Source: Phycicoccus sp. (lineage in GTDB: Bacteria > Actinomycetota > Actinomycetes > Actinomycetales > Dermatophilaceae). Taken from it: a stretch of DNA of 64,000 nt. The stretch lies in contig JAGOME010000009.1 of the NCBI GenBank assembly GCA_017993715.1, positions 10,002-74,001 of the forward strand. Reading direction: 5' to 3'. Shown here one piece after another: positions 16,990 to 32,300 of this stretch. Within the stretch, counting starts at the first letter, position 1, and every line of letters starts with the position of its first letter. The notes below the pieces were generated by a model. It made no database searches, had not been told where the DNA came from, and was given only the letters and a program-made list of their open reading frames with translations. Made by a program: the position numbers and the translations under genes.

Positions 16990-17739
16990 TCAGATAAAGA
17001 TCGCCGGATCGTGGAAGAGCGCCTCATACGGGTCCTCGTCGCGGCTCTTGGGGAAGCGCACCGCCGCGGGGATCCCGGTGGCGACCGCGCCTGACGGGAC
17101 GTCCTTGACGACGACCGAGTTAGCCCCGATCTGCGCCTGATCTCCGATCTCGATGTCGCCGAGCACACGCGCCCCCGCGCCGATCGTCACGCCGTCCCCG
17201 ACGGTCGGATGGCGCTTGGTCCCGCGCGACAACGAGCGCCCACCGAGCGTGACGCCGTGATAGAGCATGACGTCGTCCCCGACAACGGCCGTCTCGCCGA
17301 TAACAACACCCATGCCGTGATCGATGAAGAACCGGCGACCAATGGTCGCCCCCGGGTGGATCTCGACCCCGGTCGCCGCGCGGGTCAGCGTCGAGAGCAC
17401 CCGCGCGACCGGCTTGGTCGAGGGATTGCCCCAGAGCTTGTGGGCCACGCGGTGAGACCAGATGGCATGCAGCCCAGGCGAATTGACGACAACGTCGGCC
17501 CGGGACGCTGCCGCCGGATCACGGGCGATCGCGGCGTCGACGTCTTCGCGGAATGCCGCCCGCGCCCGTCGCAGCGCGCCGGTCACCGCCGCCGCCCGCG
17601 AGGGCGCGACGGTGACCGGCGCAGCAGAACCCGGTGCGCCCGAGAAGGGCGCGTCCGATCCACGGGACGCGTCGCCGACCAGTGACAGACGCGGCACCAC
17701 GGGCTCCTGCGGGTTCACGGCGACAGGCTCAGCAGACAT
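16990..17739 (-). CDS. cysE: Serine O-acetyltransferase
   Basis: A 249-residue enzyme that acetylates L-serine with acetyl-CoA, the first step of cysteine synthesis. The left-handed beta-helix hexapeptide repeats are clear ([37 protein letters not shown] is the core, then [27 protein letters not shown]), with the catalytic His/Asp of FIDHGMG. An N-terminal extension of about 55 Ala/Pro-rich residues is longer than in most short actinobacterial CysE proteins. The ATG at 17739 has AAGGA eight bases upstream. It follows cysK by 9 bp, so cysK-cysE form one transcript that makes cysteine from serine and sulfide. Confidence 0.95.
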   Translation of the reverse strand: MSAEPVAVNPQEPVVPRLSLVGDASRGSDAPFSGAPGSAAPVTVAPSRAAAVTGALRRARAAFREDVDAAIARDPAAASRADVVVNSPGLHAIWSHRVAHKLWGNPSTKPVARVLSTLTRAATGVEIHPGATIGRRFFIDHGMGVVIGETAVVGDDVMLYHGVTLGGRSLSRGTKRHPTVGDGVTIGAGARVLGDIEIGDQAQIGANSVVVKDVPSGAVATGIPAAVRFPKSRDEDPYEALFHDPAIFI

Positions 17740-17748
17740 CGACAATCC

Positions 17749-18678
<930 letters not shown>

Positions 18679-18758
18679 GAGGTCTCTCCCAGGGGCAGTT
18701 CGGGGCCGGCGCGGAGGGCGGCATTCGGGTCGGTCGCCCGGGGAAACCCCAGGTCTTG

Positions 18759-18787
18759 TTATGTCTATTCCAACATCACGTTATCAA
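18759..18787 (-). promoter_or_regulatory. Candidate promoter of cysK-cysE
   Basis: On the minus strand TTGATA is followed after 17 bp by ACATAA, in an A/T-rich stretch that stands out from the surroundings. It is about 80 bp upstream of the cysK ATG. No CymR or CysR site can be assigned by eye. Confidence 0.45.
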
Positions 18788-18943
18788 TCATGCCAATCCC
18801 GTCTCGTGGGACAGGGCAGGCTGGCGAATGCCGCCCGCTCACGTTTCGCGGTCCGGTGTCACAGCCGTCGGATTCGTCGACCGGGCTGCGGCTGTCGTCA
18901 CAGACTCTGGGGCCCACGCGGTCCCTCTTCTAGACTCCCGAGC

Positions 18944-22308
<3,365 letters not shown>

Positions 22309-22318
<10 letters not shown>

Positions 22319-24297
22319 CCCGCGGAGCCAGCCAGAAGGGCACCACGGTCGATCCGAGTCCGCCCACCGAAGCGTGTGCGGCCTTCAGGGCTGACATCCA
22401 GGGAATGCGTGGTGTCGCCGTCCTGGCGGTCCTCGTCTTCCACGCCGACCTCCCCCTGCCCGGCGGCTTCCTCGGAGTCGATGTCTTCTTCGTCATCTCG
22501 GGGTTCGTCATCACCGGGATGCTGCTGCGCGAGTGGTCGACAGCCGGCCGAATCGACCTCGGCAACTTCTACCGCAGACGTATCCGTCGGCTCTCTCCGG
22601 CAGCGGGGTTGACGATCGTGGTGGTGGGCCTGTCAGCCCTGCTGCTACTGCCACCGACCGGCGCGTCTCAGTCCACCGCCGCGACCGGCCTCGGTGCCAT
22701 CGCCTTGGTGGCGAACTGGGTCATTGCCTCCAAGGCTGGTGGCTACTTTGCGCTGGGCTCCGCGACCAATCCGTTGCGCAACCTGTGGTCCCTCTCCGTG
22801 GAAGAGCAGTTCTATCTGGTTTTTCCCACCCTCCTCCTCCTCGCGCTCGCCTTCGGGCGGAGGGCCGGGCGGGCGCGTTTGGCTGCGACCCTGGCAATCA
22901 GTGCGGTATTCCTCGCATCGTTCGCCCTCATCCGCGGGGCCTCCCTCCCGCTGCCGGAGTGGCTGTTCGGGTTCTACAGCCCGCTGAACCGTGCCTGGGA
23001 ATTCGCCGCCGGGGCACTCGTTGCGCTCATGCTGAGCGGTCGGCACACCCCGCAGCGGTTAGGTCAGATCGCGGCCATTCTCGGTGTCGTCGGCCTCGCC
23101 ATCTCGTTCACCCTGCTCGGCGAGGAAACCCCGACGCCAGGCAAGTGGACGCTCCTGCCAGTCCTCAGTTCTGCAGCCCTCATCTTCGGTGGTGGAACCG
23201 CCCGTCCGGGGGTGGTGACTGAGCTGCTCTCGCAGCGAGTGTTGGTAGCGGCCGGCAACTACTCGTACTCGCTCTATCTCTGGCATTGGCCTGTCATCGT
23301 TCTCGCTGTCGCTATCTGGCCAGGCCATCGCTCTGTTCCGATCCTGGCAACCGTGTTCTCCTGCATCCCGGCGCTGCTCGCGTACCACTGGGTGGAAGCA
23401 CCGATGCGACGACACCCGATCACGACGTGGCGGATGACGCTGCGCCGCTTCTTACCGAGTTTCGTCGTTCCTGCCCTCGCCTGCGCGGGTACTTTGGTCG
23501 TGGCAACCCACGTGATCCTCCCGGCGTTCACGACCGGCAGGATCGCCGCTAGCCATCCCGCGCCGCCCGGGGGGCACACATTCATCAGGGTCGACACGGC
23601 GACACCGTCCTGCCCGGCACCCGAGATCGGCGCGATGGTTGTAGGCCACGGGTACTGCCTACAGACCCACCCGGAGAAGCCCATGACCGTCGCGCTTCTG
23701 GGGGACAGCCACGCGGAACACCTGATCAACGGTTTCGCCACCGGGATGCCCGACACAAATGTTGGTCTGTTCAGCCTGCACACCCGAACGCTTTTCGGTG
23801 GACCTCAGAAACTGGCAACGGCGACCGAAGCCATCGCCACCAATCCCGACGTCCAGGTGGTTGTCATCAGCATGTTCTGGTCCGAGAAGGACCTCGAGCG
23901 CCGACCCGACAATCTCGGAGCACTGCGGGCGTCGGTGACTCGTCTGACGGAGAGCGGTAAATCCGTCCTCCTCACCGACGGCTCCCCGAGGTTTCCCTTC
24001 CAGGTGTTCCAGTGCGAGTACCGCATTGCGCCGATCATCAATGCCAGCCGATGTACTACCCCAGTAACCTATCTCCGACGTTATCGTCAACATGAGGTGG
24101 CCATCCTCAACTCGATCGCAGCCGACACCGGGGCTACCGTCATCCCCTTGATGGAGCGGATGTGCCCCGGAGAGGAATGCTCGATGCTCGTCAACGGGGT
24201 GCTCGGGTACTACGACGGCAACCACTTCAACTGGGTGGGATCCGAGGCTGCCTTCTCGATCATCAGCGAAGCCGAACCGCTGGCTCAGCTTCGCTGA
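22309..24297 (+). CDS. OafA-type acyltransferase with C-terminal SGNH domain
   Basis: A 662-residue protein that O-acetylates a cell-surface polysaccharide or peptidoglycan-linked glycan. The N-terminal acyltransferase_3 domain has about ten helices (RADIQGMRGVAVLAVLVFHAD; GVDVFFVISGFVITGMLL; YRRRIRRLSPA; LWSLSVEEQFYLVFP). The C-terminal extracytoplasmic SGNH esterase domain has the nucleophile in LLGDSHAEHL and the Asp/His pair in YYDGNHFNWVGS. The GTG at 22309 overlaps the upstream stop. Base composition is somewhat lower in G+C than its neighbours, with longer A/T runs. Remains of the upstream gene's C-terminal codons reappear 48 bp after its stop, suggesting it was inserted there. Confidence 0.9.
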
Positions 24298-24371
24298 ATG
24301 CACCCCGGAGCGCGCTCGGAGGGACAGGGAATACCTCTCTGGGTGACCACGACGCCGACCCCTGGGACTGA
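24298..24371 (+). pseudogene. Orphan 3' remnant resembling the end of the Fe-S reductase gene
   Basis: The frame ending at TGA 24369-24371 reads DHDADPWD-stop, matching the DRDPWD-stop end of the upstream reductase and its DPWD-rich tail. It has no start of its own. Left and right junctions share TGGGACTGA followed by GAGYCAGCC. I read it as the displaced original C terminus. Confidence 0.55.
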
Positions 24372-24383
24372 GTCAGCCAACCG

Positions 24384-25286
24384 TCAGCTGAGGCCCTCGG
24401 CGGTCAGGAACTCCTTGGCCACGTCGGCCGGGTTCTTCTTCTCAACATCCGTCGCCACGAGCAACTGGGTCAGCTTCTCGGTGGTCAGCTTGGCCGACAC
24501 TGCGTTGAGAGTGTCCGCGACCTCCTTCTCGACGGATGCCGAGATGAGCGGCACCACGTTCTGAGAACCGAACAGCTTCTTGGTGTCGGTGAGTGTGACG
24601 AAGCCGTTCTGCAGGATCGACGGGTCCGTCGAGAAGATGTTGGCGACCTGGACCTGGTCGTTCTTCAGTGCCTGCACGAGGGCCTGACCCTTGAGCTCGC
24701 GGAACTCACCGAACGTCAGCCCATAACTCGCCTCGAGTCCCGGGACACCCTGGGCGCGCGTCTTGAACTCCGGCGGCGCCCCGAGCGCCAGGTCGGCCGT
24801 CTTGCCCGACAGATCCTCGATGGTGGTCAGGCTCAGGCTGTCAGCGGTCTCCTTGGTGACGACCATCGAGTCGTTGTCCTCGGCAGCCGACTTGTCGAGC
24901 ACCGTGAACTGCGCGGGCAGCGCGGCCTGCAGCGCGGCATACACCTTGTCCGGGTCGGTCTCGGTGAAGGTGTTGTCGTAGTACAGAGCCAGGGCCCCGG
25001 TGTACTCCGGCACGACCTGGATCGAGCCATCCTCGAGAGCCTTGAGATAAATCTCGCGCGAGCCGATGCCGGTCTTGGTCGAGGCGTTGACGCCTTTGGC
25101 CTTGAGGGCGCCGGCGTAGATCTCGGCCAGCAGGACCGACTCGGAGAAGTCCGCCGACCCGACGACGACGGCCTCTCCCGCAGCCGCCGTCGTCTCCTCG
25201 GCGGTGGGATCGGAGCTGGCGCCACAGGCGCTCAGGGCAAGGCCAGCGCTGACGGCGACAGCTAGGGCGGTGAGCGTGCGCTTCAT
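24384..25286 (-). CDS. Compatible-solute ABC importer substrate-binding lipoprotein (OpuCC/ProX-like)
   Basis: A 300-residue lipoprotein with signal MKRTLTALAVAVSAGLALSACG. The mature part has the quaternary-amine binding fold: VVVGSADFSESVLLAEIYAGA, GIGSREIYLKALEDG, VVPEYTGALALYY and the C-terminal KKNPADVAKEFLTAEGL. It should bind glycine betaine, carnitine, choline or a similar osmolyte. It is the last gene of an operon with ATPase, permease, permease and binding protein in that order, each overlapping the next by four bases except here, where 24 bp intervene. The ATG at 25286 is clear. The ligand cannot be read from sequence. Confidence 0.93.
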   Translation of the reverse strand: MKRTLTALAVAVSAGLALSACGASSDPTAEETTAAAGEAVVVGSADFSESVLLAEIYAGALKAKGVNASTKTGIGSREIYLKALEDGSIQVVPEYTGALALYYDNTFTETDPDKVYAALQAALPAQFTVLDKSAAEDNDSMVVTKETADSLSLTTIEDLSGKTADLALGAPPEFKTRAQGVPGLEASYGLTFGEFRELKGQALVQALKNDQVQVANIFSTDPSILQNGFVTLTDTKKLFGSQNVVPLISASVEKEVADTLNAVSAKLTTEKLTQLLVATDVEKKNPADVAKEFLTAEGLS

Positions 25287-25310
25287 GAGGGTGGTTCCCT
25301 TTCGGCGAGG

Positions 25311-26051
25311 TCACACGCCCGGTTGTGGACGCGCGGATGACGGTGAAACACGATCGGTGGTGGTGGACTTCCCGGTTCGGCCACTTATTCCGGGCGAGAC
25401 GACAAATCGCTGAATGAGGGCCAGGAGCCCGTCGAGCACCAGCGCCAGCACGGCGACGATGAGCGAACCGCCCGCCGTCTGGGGATAGTCCCCGCCGGCC
25501 AGCCCATCGATGAGATAGCGACCCAACCCGCCGAGCCCGATGGAGGCCGCGATCGTCGCCGTCGCGACCACCTGCAACACCGCCGAGCGCACCCCCGAGA
25601 GGATCAGCGGCAGTGCGTTGGGGATCTCGACCCGCCAGACGACGGTGCGCGGCGGCATTCCCATGGCTTTGGCCGCGTCCCGGACGGAGGGGTCCACCGC
25701 CTCGACCCCGGCGAAGGTCCCCGCCACGATGGGCGGGATCGCGAGCAGGACCAGAGCAATGACGCTCGGCACGACGAAGGCCGCCGACCCCCGAATGAGG
25801 GGCCCCACCCAGAGCGCGAGAGCGAAGAGCAGGCCGAGCGTCGGGATCGCGCGGGCCGCGTTGGTCACGGACACCAGCCAGTGCAGCCGCCCGGTATGCC
25901 CGACGTAGAGCCCCACCGGGATGCCGATGGCGGCCGCGATGAGCACGACGAGGAACGAGTAGCCCACGTGTTCGCCGAGTCGGACCGGAATGCCGTCCGG
26001 GCCTGTCCACGACTCCGGCGCTGTGAGCCACTGCCAGATCGAGGTGATCAT
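25311..26051 (-). CDS. Compatible-solute ABC importer permease 2 (OpuCD-like)
   Basis: A 246-residue permease of the BPD_transp_1 family with about six helices and the ATPase-contact loop DPSVRDAAKAMGMPPRTVVWRVEIPNALPLI (EAA motif). GYSFLVVLIAAAIGIPVGLYVGH is the N-terminal signature of osmoprotectant permeases. The ATG at 26051 overlaps the stop of permease 1 (ATGA). The C-terminal 25 residues are polar and variable. Confidence 0.92.
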   Translation of the reverse strand: MITSIWQWLTAPESWTGPDGIPVRLGEHVGYSFLVVLIAAAIGIPVGLYVGHTGRLHWLVSVTNAARAIPTLGLLFALALWVGPLIRGSAAFVVPSVIALVLLAIPPIVAGTFAGVEAVDPSVRDAAKAMGMPPRTVVWRVEIPNALPLILSGVRSAVLQVVATATIAASIGLGGLGRYLIDGLAGGDYPQTAGGSLIVAVLALVLDGLLALIQRFVVSPGISGRTGKSTTTDRVSPSSARPQPGV

Positions 26052-26695
26052 GCGCGGGCCACCTGCGTCCTGACCCAGGGCGTGAGCAGGGCACCGAGTC
26101 CGCGAATGACGACGTCGAAGACCAGCGCGAGCACGAGACAGGCGACGATCCCGGTGAGCAGCTCACCGGGGATGAGCCGGTTGTAGCCGTCGGTGAGGAG
26201 GTTGCCGAGCTGCGCGACGCCGATGAGAGAGGCGACGCTGACAATGCTGACATTGCTTACCGCGGCGACGCGCAGGCCGGCGGTGATGACCGGGACGGCT
26301 AGGGGCAACTCGACCATGACGAACCGCCGCCACCCGCCATAGCCCATGGCGGTGGCTGCATCCCGCACATCGTCGGGGACGGCGCCCAGACCGTCCGCCA
26401 CCGTCCGCACGAGCAAGGCCACTGTGTAGATCGTCATCGCCGCGATCACGTTGACCGGGTCGAGGATCTTGGTGCCGAGGAGGAGCGGCATGAGGATGAA
26501 CAGGGCCAGCGACGGGATCGTGTACAGCAGCCCCGAGGTCGTCACGAGCACGGGGTACACCCCGGGCCAGCGGCGCGCGGCCCAGCCGAGCGGCAGCGCA
26601 AGGACGAGTCCGAGCAGGAGCGGGAGCGCAGCCAGCACCGCGTGGGTCCCGGCCAGGCTCAGGACCTCACTCCAGTGCTCGAGCGCCCACGTCAT
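26048..26695 (-). CDS. Compatible-solute ABC importer permease 1 (OpuCB-like)
   Basis: A 215-residue permease with five or six membrane helices. The EAA loop is PDDVRDAATAMGYGGWRRFVMVELPLAVPVI; YTIPSLALFILMPLLLG is a family landmark. The ATG at 26695 overlaps the ATPase stop, and its own stop overlaps the next ATG, so the three are translationally coupled. It forms the heterodimeric channel with permease 2. Confidence 0.92.
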   Translation of the reverse strand: MTWALEHWSEVLSLAGTHAVLAALPLLLGLVLALPLGWAARRWPGVYPVLVTTSGLLYTIPSLALFILMPLLLGTKILDPVNVIAAMTIYTVALLVRTVADGLGAVPDDVRDAATAMGYGGWRRFVMVELPLAVPVITAGLRVAAVSNVSIVSVASLIGVAQLGNLLTDGYNRLIPGELLTGIVACLVLALVFDVVIRGLGALLTPWVRTQVARA

Positions 26696-27798
26696 GACGT
26701 CCCGGCCCGCGGTGCCCGATCGGCAGCAGCGTCGTGCGTGATCAGCGCGACGACGTCCTGCGGCGTGATGCTCCCGCAGAAGGCGCCGGTCTCGTCAACG
26801 ACTACTCCGCGGCCGCTCGGAGAGGACAGGGCGGCGTCGAGCGCTTCGGGCAGCGAGCCGCCCAGTCGGGCGAGGGTGCCACCCAGGGCCAGGTCGGCCT
26901 CCGTGACCGGCCCGCTCAGTCGAGCAGGTCGGACCCAGCCGAGCGGGCCGCGGGCATCGTCGAGGACGAGCACCCACTCGGCGCCTGCGGCGTCCGCCCG
27001 CTCGCCGAGGACGATGGTCGGCTCGCCGTGCAGCGGCAGGCGGGGGGCATCGCGGAAGCCGAGTGCCCGATAGCCACGGTCGCGTCCAAGGAAGTCGGCG
27101 ACGAAATCATCGGCCGGTCGGGCCAGCAACGTCGCGGGATCGGCCACCTGAGCCAGCCGCCCTCCGACTCGAAGCACCGCGACCTGGTCGCCGAGCTTGA
27201 TCGCCTCGTCGATGTCGTGGGTCACAAAGACGATCGTCTTGCCCAGATCACCCTGCAGGTGCAAGAAGAGGTCTTGAAGCTGCTCGCGCACGACGGGATC
27301 GACCGCCGAGAAGGGCTCGTCCATGAGCATCACCGGCGGGTCTGCGGCGAGGGCCCGCGCGACACCGACCCGCTGCTGCTGGCCTCCGGAGAGCTGACTG
27401 GGATAGCGGTGCGCGAGGCTCTGATCGAGCCCCACCCGGTCCATCAGGTCCAGCGCCCGGTCCCGGGTCTTGCGCCGGTCCCAGCCGAGCAGGGCCGGCA
27501 CGGTGCCGATGTTGTCGACGATGGTGCGGTGGGGGAAGAGCCCCGCATGTTGGATGACATACCCGATGCCACGTCGTAGATCGTTTGCCGGCAAGGATGC
27601 CGTGTCGACGCCGTCGAGGGAGATCGAGCCTCGAGTTGGCTCGATGAGCCGGTTGACCATCCGCAGCGAGGTCGTCTTGCCGCAGCCGCTCGGGCCGACG
27701 AGGCAGGTGATCTTGCCGGTGGGGACCGTCAAGGTCAGGCCGTCCACGGCGACCGTCCCGCCGGGATACTCCTTGGTGACGGAGTCAAAACGGATCAT
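26692..27798 (-). CDS. Compatible-solute ABC importer ATPase (OpuCA/ProV-like)
   Basis: A 368-residue ATPase, first gene of the operon. Walker A is GPSGCGKTT, the Q-loop is [11 protein letters not shown], the signature is LSGGQQQRV, Walker B is [13 protein letters not shown] and the switch is [15 protein letters not shown]. The region after residue 245 is the accessory CBS-type part that senses ionic strength in OpuCA-like proteins, though only [10 protein letters not shown] at the end resembles a CBS strand. The ATG at 27798 lies 88 bp from the divergent MFS gene. No operator was recognised in that gap. Confidence 0.92.
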   Translation of the reverse strand: MIRFDSVTKEYPGGTVAVDGLTLTVPTGKITCLVGPSGCGKTTSLRMVNRLIEPTRGSISLDGVDTASLPANDLRRGIGYVIQHAGLFPHRTIVDNIGTVPALLGWDRRKTRDRALDLMDRVGLDQSLAHRYPSQLSGGQQQRVGVARALAADPPVMLMDEPFSAVDPVVREQLQDLFLHLQGDLGKTIVFVTHDIDEAIKLGDQVAVLRVGGRLAQVADPATLLARPADDFVADFLGRDRGYRALGFRDAPRLPLHGEPTIVLGERADAAGAEWVLVLDDARGPLGWVRPARLSGPVTEADLALGGTLARLGGSLPEALDAALSSPSGRGVVVDETGAFCGSITPQDVVALITHDAAADRAPRAGTS

Positions 27799-27886
27799 GG
27801 ACTACCGGCCGCTCACCAGGGTCATCCCCACAACCTACCCGGAAGGCGTTGGCGGACAACCCCCGCAAACCCAGCAAGATAGGACC

Positions 27887-29338
27887 ATGTCCGCTGACTC
27901 GGCCGCCTCGGCAGCGCTCCTCACGCGCGCCTCGACCCGGGGTCGCCTCACCCTGGCGGCACTCACCCTCGGCTCGGGGGTGGCGATCCTCGATGGCTCC
28001 GTCGTCAATGTCGCCCTACGCCGGATCGGCACGGACCTCGACGCCTCGATCGGCCAACTTCAGTGGGTCGTCACCGGGTACCTTCTGGCCCTGGCGAGCC
28101 TCGTGCTCATTGGAGGTGGGCTGGGTGATCGTCTGGGCCGGCGCCGCATCTACCTGATCGGGATGGCGGTCTTCTTGGCCGCCAGCATCGCGTGCGCCCT
28201 TGCCCCGACGATCAGCGCCCTCATCGCCATGCGCGTCCTTCAAGGCGTCGGTGGCGCCCTGCTCACGCCCGGCGCCCTGGCGATCATCCAAGCCTCCTTC
28301 GCGCCGGAAGACCGCGCCCCGGCCATCGGCACCTGGGCGGGGGTGTCCGGTATCGCCAGTGCGATCGGCCCCTTCGTCGGAGGCTGGCTGGTCGGCCACG
28401 CCTCCTGGCGATGGGTCTTCGGCATCAACATCCCCCTCTGCCTCATCGTCATCGCCATCACCTGGTATGCCGCGCCGGAGAGCCGGGCGCCACGGTCGGG
28501 CCAGGCATCCTTCGACCTGGTGGGGGCCGGTCTGAGCGCGGTGGGGTTGGGAGCCGCGACGTTCGCGCTCACCGGGGCCGCGGAGTCTGCGCCCATCGTG
28601 ACCGCGGCAGTCCTCGCCGCCGCCGTGGCGGCATTCGCCGGCTTTGTCGTTACCGAACGCCGGGTGGCGGCGCCCCTGGTGCCGCCCGGGCTGTGGGCGT
28701 CGCGGGTGTTCACGGCGGCCAACCTCATGACCCTGCTCGTCTATGGCGCGCTGGGCGCAGTGATGTTCATCCTCGTCCTGCAATTGCAGGTCTCCGCCGG
28801 GTGGTCGGCCCTGGCGTCCGGGCTGTCCGCGCTGCCACTCACGATCATCCTGTTCGCCCTGTCCTCTCGGGCTGGGGCCCTCGCCGCGCGCATCGGTCCC
28901 CGGGTCCCGATGTCGGTGGGGCCGGCGCTGTGCGCCGTCGGCGTGCTGCTGCTCTACCCCATCGGGGCCGGAACGACCTGGTGGGGGGTGCTGCCGGGGA
29001 TGACGGTATTTGGGCTGGGGTTGGCGCTCCTCGTCGCGCCCCTGACCTCGACCGTGTTGGCGGCGGCGCCTGATGCCTATGCCGGAGTCGCGTCCGGGGT
29101 CAACAATGCCGTCGCTCGCGCGGGGTCGCTGCTGGCGGTCGCCGCGCTGCCGGTGCTCGGGGGACTCTCGGGGAGCGCCTACGAGGACCCGGCAGCCCTC
29201 ACGCGCGCTCACCATGTGTCGATGCTGGGGTGCGCGCTGCTGCTCGCGCTCGGGGGCCTGGTCAGTTGGGTCGGCCTGCGGGATTCGGCGCCGGGTCAGC
29301 GTGACCAGATCGCCACGAAATCCATAGCATCGCCGTAG
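27887..29338 (+). CDS. MFS multidrug exporter, DHA2 family
   Basis: A 483-residue proton-coupled exporter with about 14 membrane helices. DHA2 landmarks are LDGSVVNVALRRIGTDLDASIGQLQWVVTGYLLALASL, the motif-A loop GGGLGDRLGRRRIYLIGM and motif C in GPFVGGWLVGHASWRWVFGINIP. AGGA-like sequence precedes the ATG at 27887; the frame upstream overlaps the opu ATPase and is noise. Its last 43 bp overlap, tail to tail, with the patatin-like gene on the other strand. The substrate is unknown. Confidence 0.93.
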   Translation: MSADSAASAALLTRASTRGRLTLAALTLGSGVAILDGSVVNVALRRIGTDLDASIGQLQWVVTGYLLALASLVLIGGGLGDRLGRRRIYLIGMAVFLAASIACALAPTISALIAMRVLQGVGGALLTPGALAIIQASFAPEDRAPAIGTWAGVSGIASAIGPFVGGWLVGHASWRWVFGINIPLCLIVIAITWYAAPESRAPRSGQASFDLVGAGLSAVGLGAATFALTGAAESAPIVTAAVLAAAVAAFAGFVVTERRVAAPLVPPGLWASRVFTAANLMTLLVYGALGAVMFILVLQLQVSAGWSALASGLSALPLTIILFALSSRAGALAARIGPRVPMSVGPALCAVGVLLLYPIGAGTTWWGVLPGMTVFGLGLALLVAPLTSTVLAAAPDAYAGVASGVNNAVARAGSLLAVAALPVLGGLSGSAYEDPAALTRAHHVSMLGCALLLALGGLVSWVGLRDSAPGQRDQIATKSIASP

Positions 29339-32300
29339 CCGTTGGCGTGCAGGCCCCCGTCGGCAGGCATCTCGGGCGGGCACGCCACCGTGAGGGGCCC
29401 CTCGACCACGGCATCGACCCGCCGCCCCATGGCAGCCGCTGCCCCGCAGCGCAGGCTGGCAATCGTGGTGCGGGACAGCGACCAACCCAACGGGGCCTGG
29501 ACACTGGGGACCGCAGGCTGGGAGAACACGTACACCGATTGCCACGCAGTCCCGGACAGGCGGGATACGACTGCCTGTCCGCCGGGGAGGCCATCGACGG
29601 CAGCGTGCACACCGAACACGGCCTGAGCGCGGCGCATCGCTGCCGGTGTGTCCGACAGTTGCGCCTTGGCGGCCTGGGTCCGTGGCGGCACCAGGAACTC
29701 CAGGGTCGACGACGCCGACGGAGCCGCTGGGTTGGCACCGGAGCCATTGTCGAGATACACCAAAACGGGGACCAAGAGGGTGCGGGGCTGCCCGGCTGCC
29801 GCATTGCCCGCCACGTCGGACCCCGACTCCGTCGCAGGCGCGGCGAGCACCTGAGCGTTGTGAGCGCGGATCGCGGTCAGCCACTGCGGAGCGAGGTCGA
29901 CCAGCGTCCCAATCCCATCGTTGTCCGCGTAGCCACCGTCAACGAGCTGTTGATGGACCTCGACCGAGGCCGCCGCGTCACCTGGTTTGGGGGCGCAGGT
30001 CGTCACGACAGCCGAGGGCGTGACATAGGGGAAGCGGCTCGCTAGGAGCGAAACGGTCGAGGCGCGCAGGCTGGCTGGCCGTCCGCCGATACGGCCATCG
30101 CCGACGGGGGACGTGCACTCGCCGGCAACGAGGTGCGGCAGGAGGTCGACGCTGCCGGCCACCTGTCCGGGCGCGTTGCAGTCCAGGCCGTCAGCGGCCC
30201 TGGACTGGGACTTGGCATCCGGCGGCGGTGCGGGGGCGGCATCCGAGGTGAGGTCGGCCTGACTGAGCAGCATGCGGCAATGGGTGGTCGCCGACGTGGA
30301 GTTCAGCACCAGAGTGCCGGACGCACCCGGAGCAAGACGAACAAATGGTTGGTCGAGCTGGGTCACTTTCTGCTCCCAGGACAACTCCATCAGGGCGGCC
30401 CGGTCGGTCCACCCCCCGGCAGCCTGATTGATCGGCAATCCGGTCGTGGATCTGATGGTGTCGCCGAGGAGGAAGCCGGTCGCCGTGGACGTGAGGGCCT
30501 GCGGGCCGGCCAGCACGATCGCGGAGTCCGCGGCTTGGCCAGGGGACGCGACGGCGGCCAGGGTCAACCCCACTGCTCCACCACTGGCGCCCGACGATAG
30601 ATAGGGCTGCCAGCAGCCCCGGGGGATGGCTTCCAGGAACGCATCGATCCCCAATGTGGTCCACACGGCGGCCCGAATGCCGCCGCCCTCGGCGGCGAGG
30701 AACGGCACCGGCCGCACCTGGAGATCCGGATGACCCGGGATCCCGCCCACGGCTGTTGCGCAGTGGTCGGCGGCTTCGGCGTCGGCCGCGATCGTGGCAG
30801 CCAGCGCCGACACGCTCTGTCGTCCCAACGCATCGCCTCGGGCGGAGTCGGATTTCGTCGGCACAGCGGGCACGGTTGACTCCGGCTCCCCCACCCTGAC
30901 GTCATGCACGCCGGTGTCCAGGGTCAACCCGACGAGAACGGCGGTGAGGAGCAGCATCGTCATGACGGGGGGCACGGCGAACCGCAGCCCCGGCAGCCGG
31001 AGCACCTCGGGTGACCCGCCGCGTTGAAACACCACGACGACCAAACCCAAACCGCCGACCAGCATCAAGGTTGCCAGGTCCATGACCAAGATCAGGTTGC
31101 CCGCCAGAGACGTGCGGTGCGCGACGACGAACCACAAACTGATCAGCATTCCCCAGAAGAACACCACCGACCCTGCGCTCACCCAGGCCTTGCTCACTTG
31201 GGGGAGCGGTTCCGTTCCGTCGGCGCCCGGGGACGGTGGGGCAGGAGGCGTTGAGGCGCCGTCCAGCCACAGGAGGGCGGCGACGCCCATCAGGAGCCCA
31301 GTGATCACGAGGATACTTGCGAGCGCGTTCGCCGCACCCGGCAAGCCTGCCGTGCAGGCCATCAGCAGCCCGAAGAACATGAACACGGCAAGCAGCGCCC
31401 CGGTCGTCACGGTTCGCAGCGGGCTGTCTGGCACGTAGACGGGGCGGCCCGGGACGAGCACCCACCGCGCCCACTCGTGCGTGCCGAACGACCATCTGGA
31501 CGTGGCCCAGGCGACCATCGGCAGCACGGCCCATGGCACCACCATGGCGAAGACCCCAAGGGCCAGCCCCAGCAGCGACAGGGGGCGACTCGAATCGGAG
31601 CCATAGGCCGCACCGACCACCAAAGGCGCTGTCAGTGCCCTGATCAGGCCGAGGCCGGGGATGACGAAGGCGAGAATCGCCAGCGTGTCGCCGACCCCGA
31701 GGACGCGCGTGGCCTCAGGCTGCGTGACCGGGCGGCGCGTCATGACCGGGAGGTCTCCATTGCGCCGCAGGTAGACCGAGATCAGAGCGACGAGCACCCC
31801 CAACCCCACGAAGACCCAGAACGGCCCCGGAAGAATGTCCCCGCCCTGGATCCAGTAGAAGAGGCCAAGCCCGCCGACCACGGCGGGCCCGAGCAGCCAG
31901 GGCCACAACGACGGGAGTTCTGTCGCTCGTGCGGCGACCTGCTCGGCGGGTGCCACCGGGACCCGACGTTGTCGCTCATCGGTGCGCAGCCGTCCCAAGA
32001 TGAACAACGCAAGCCCGATCGTGAAGGCCACAAAGGCACTGGGTGCCACCATGGCCAGCATCGGGATGGGGCCATCGGTGAACCAGGCTCGCTGGATGTC
32101 GGGAATCTGGTCCAGGATCGAAGTCCCGCTGGCGATCCCGAGGGCCGTCATCGGCGCGATGACCAGGATCGAGAACCGATGGGTGTACAGGGAGCCCCAC
32201 CATCCGAGCCGGTCCGGGTCCTGCTCTTGGGTGGCGGCCGCGGCCAAGCGTGATTGATAGGCGCGCTCCACCCGCCAGAGCACGACCCCGAGCAACGCCG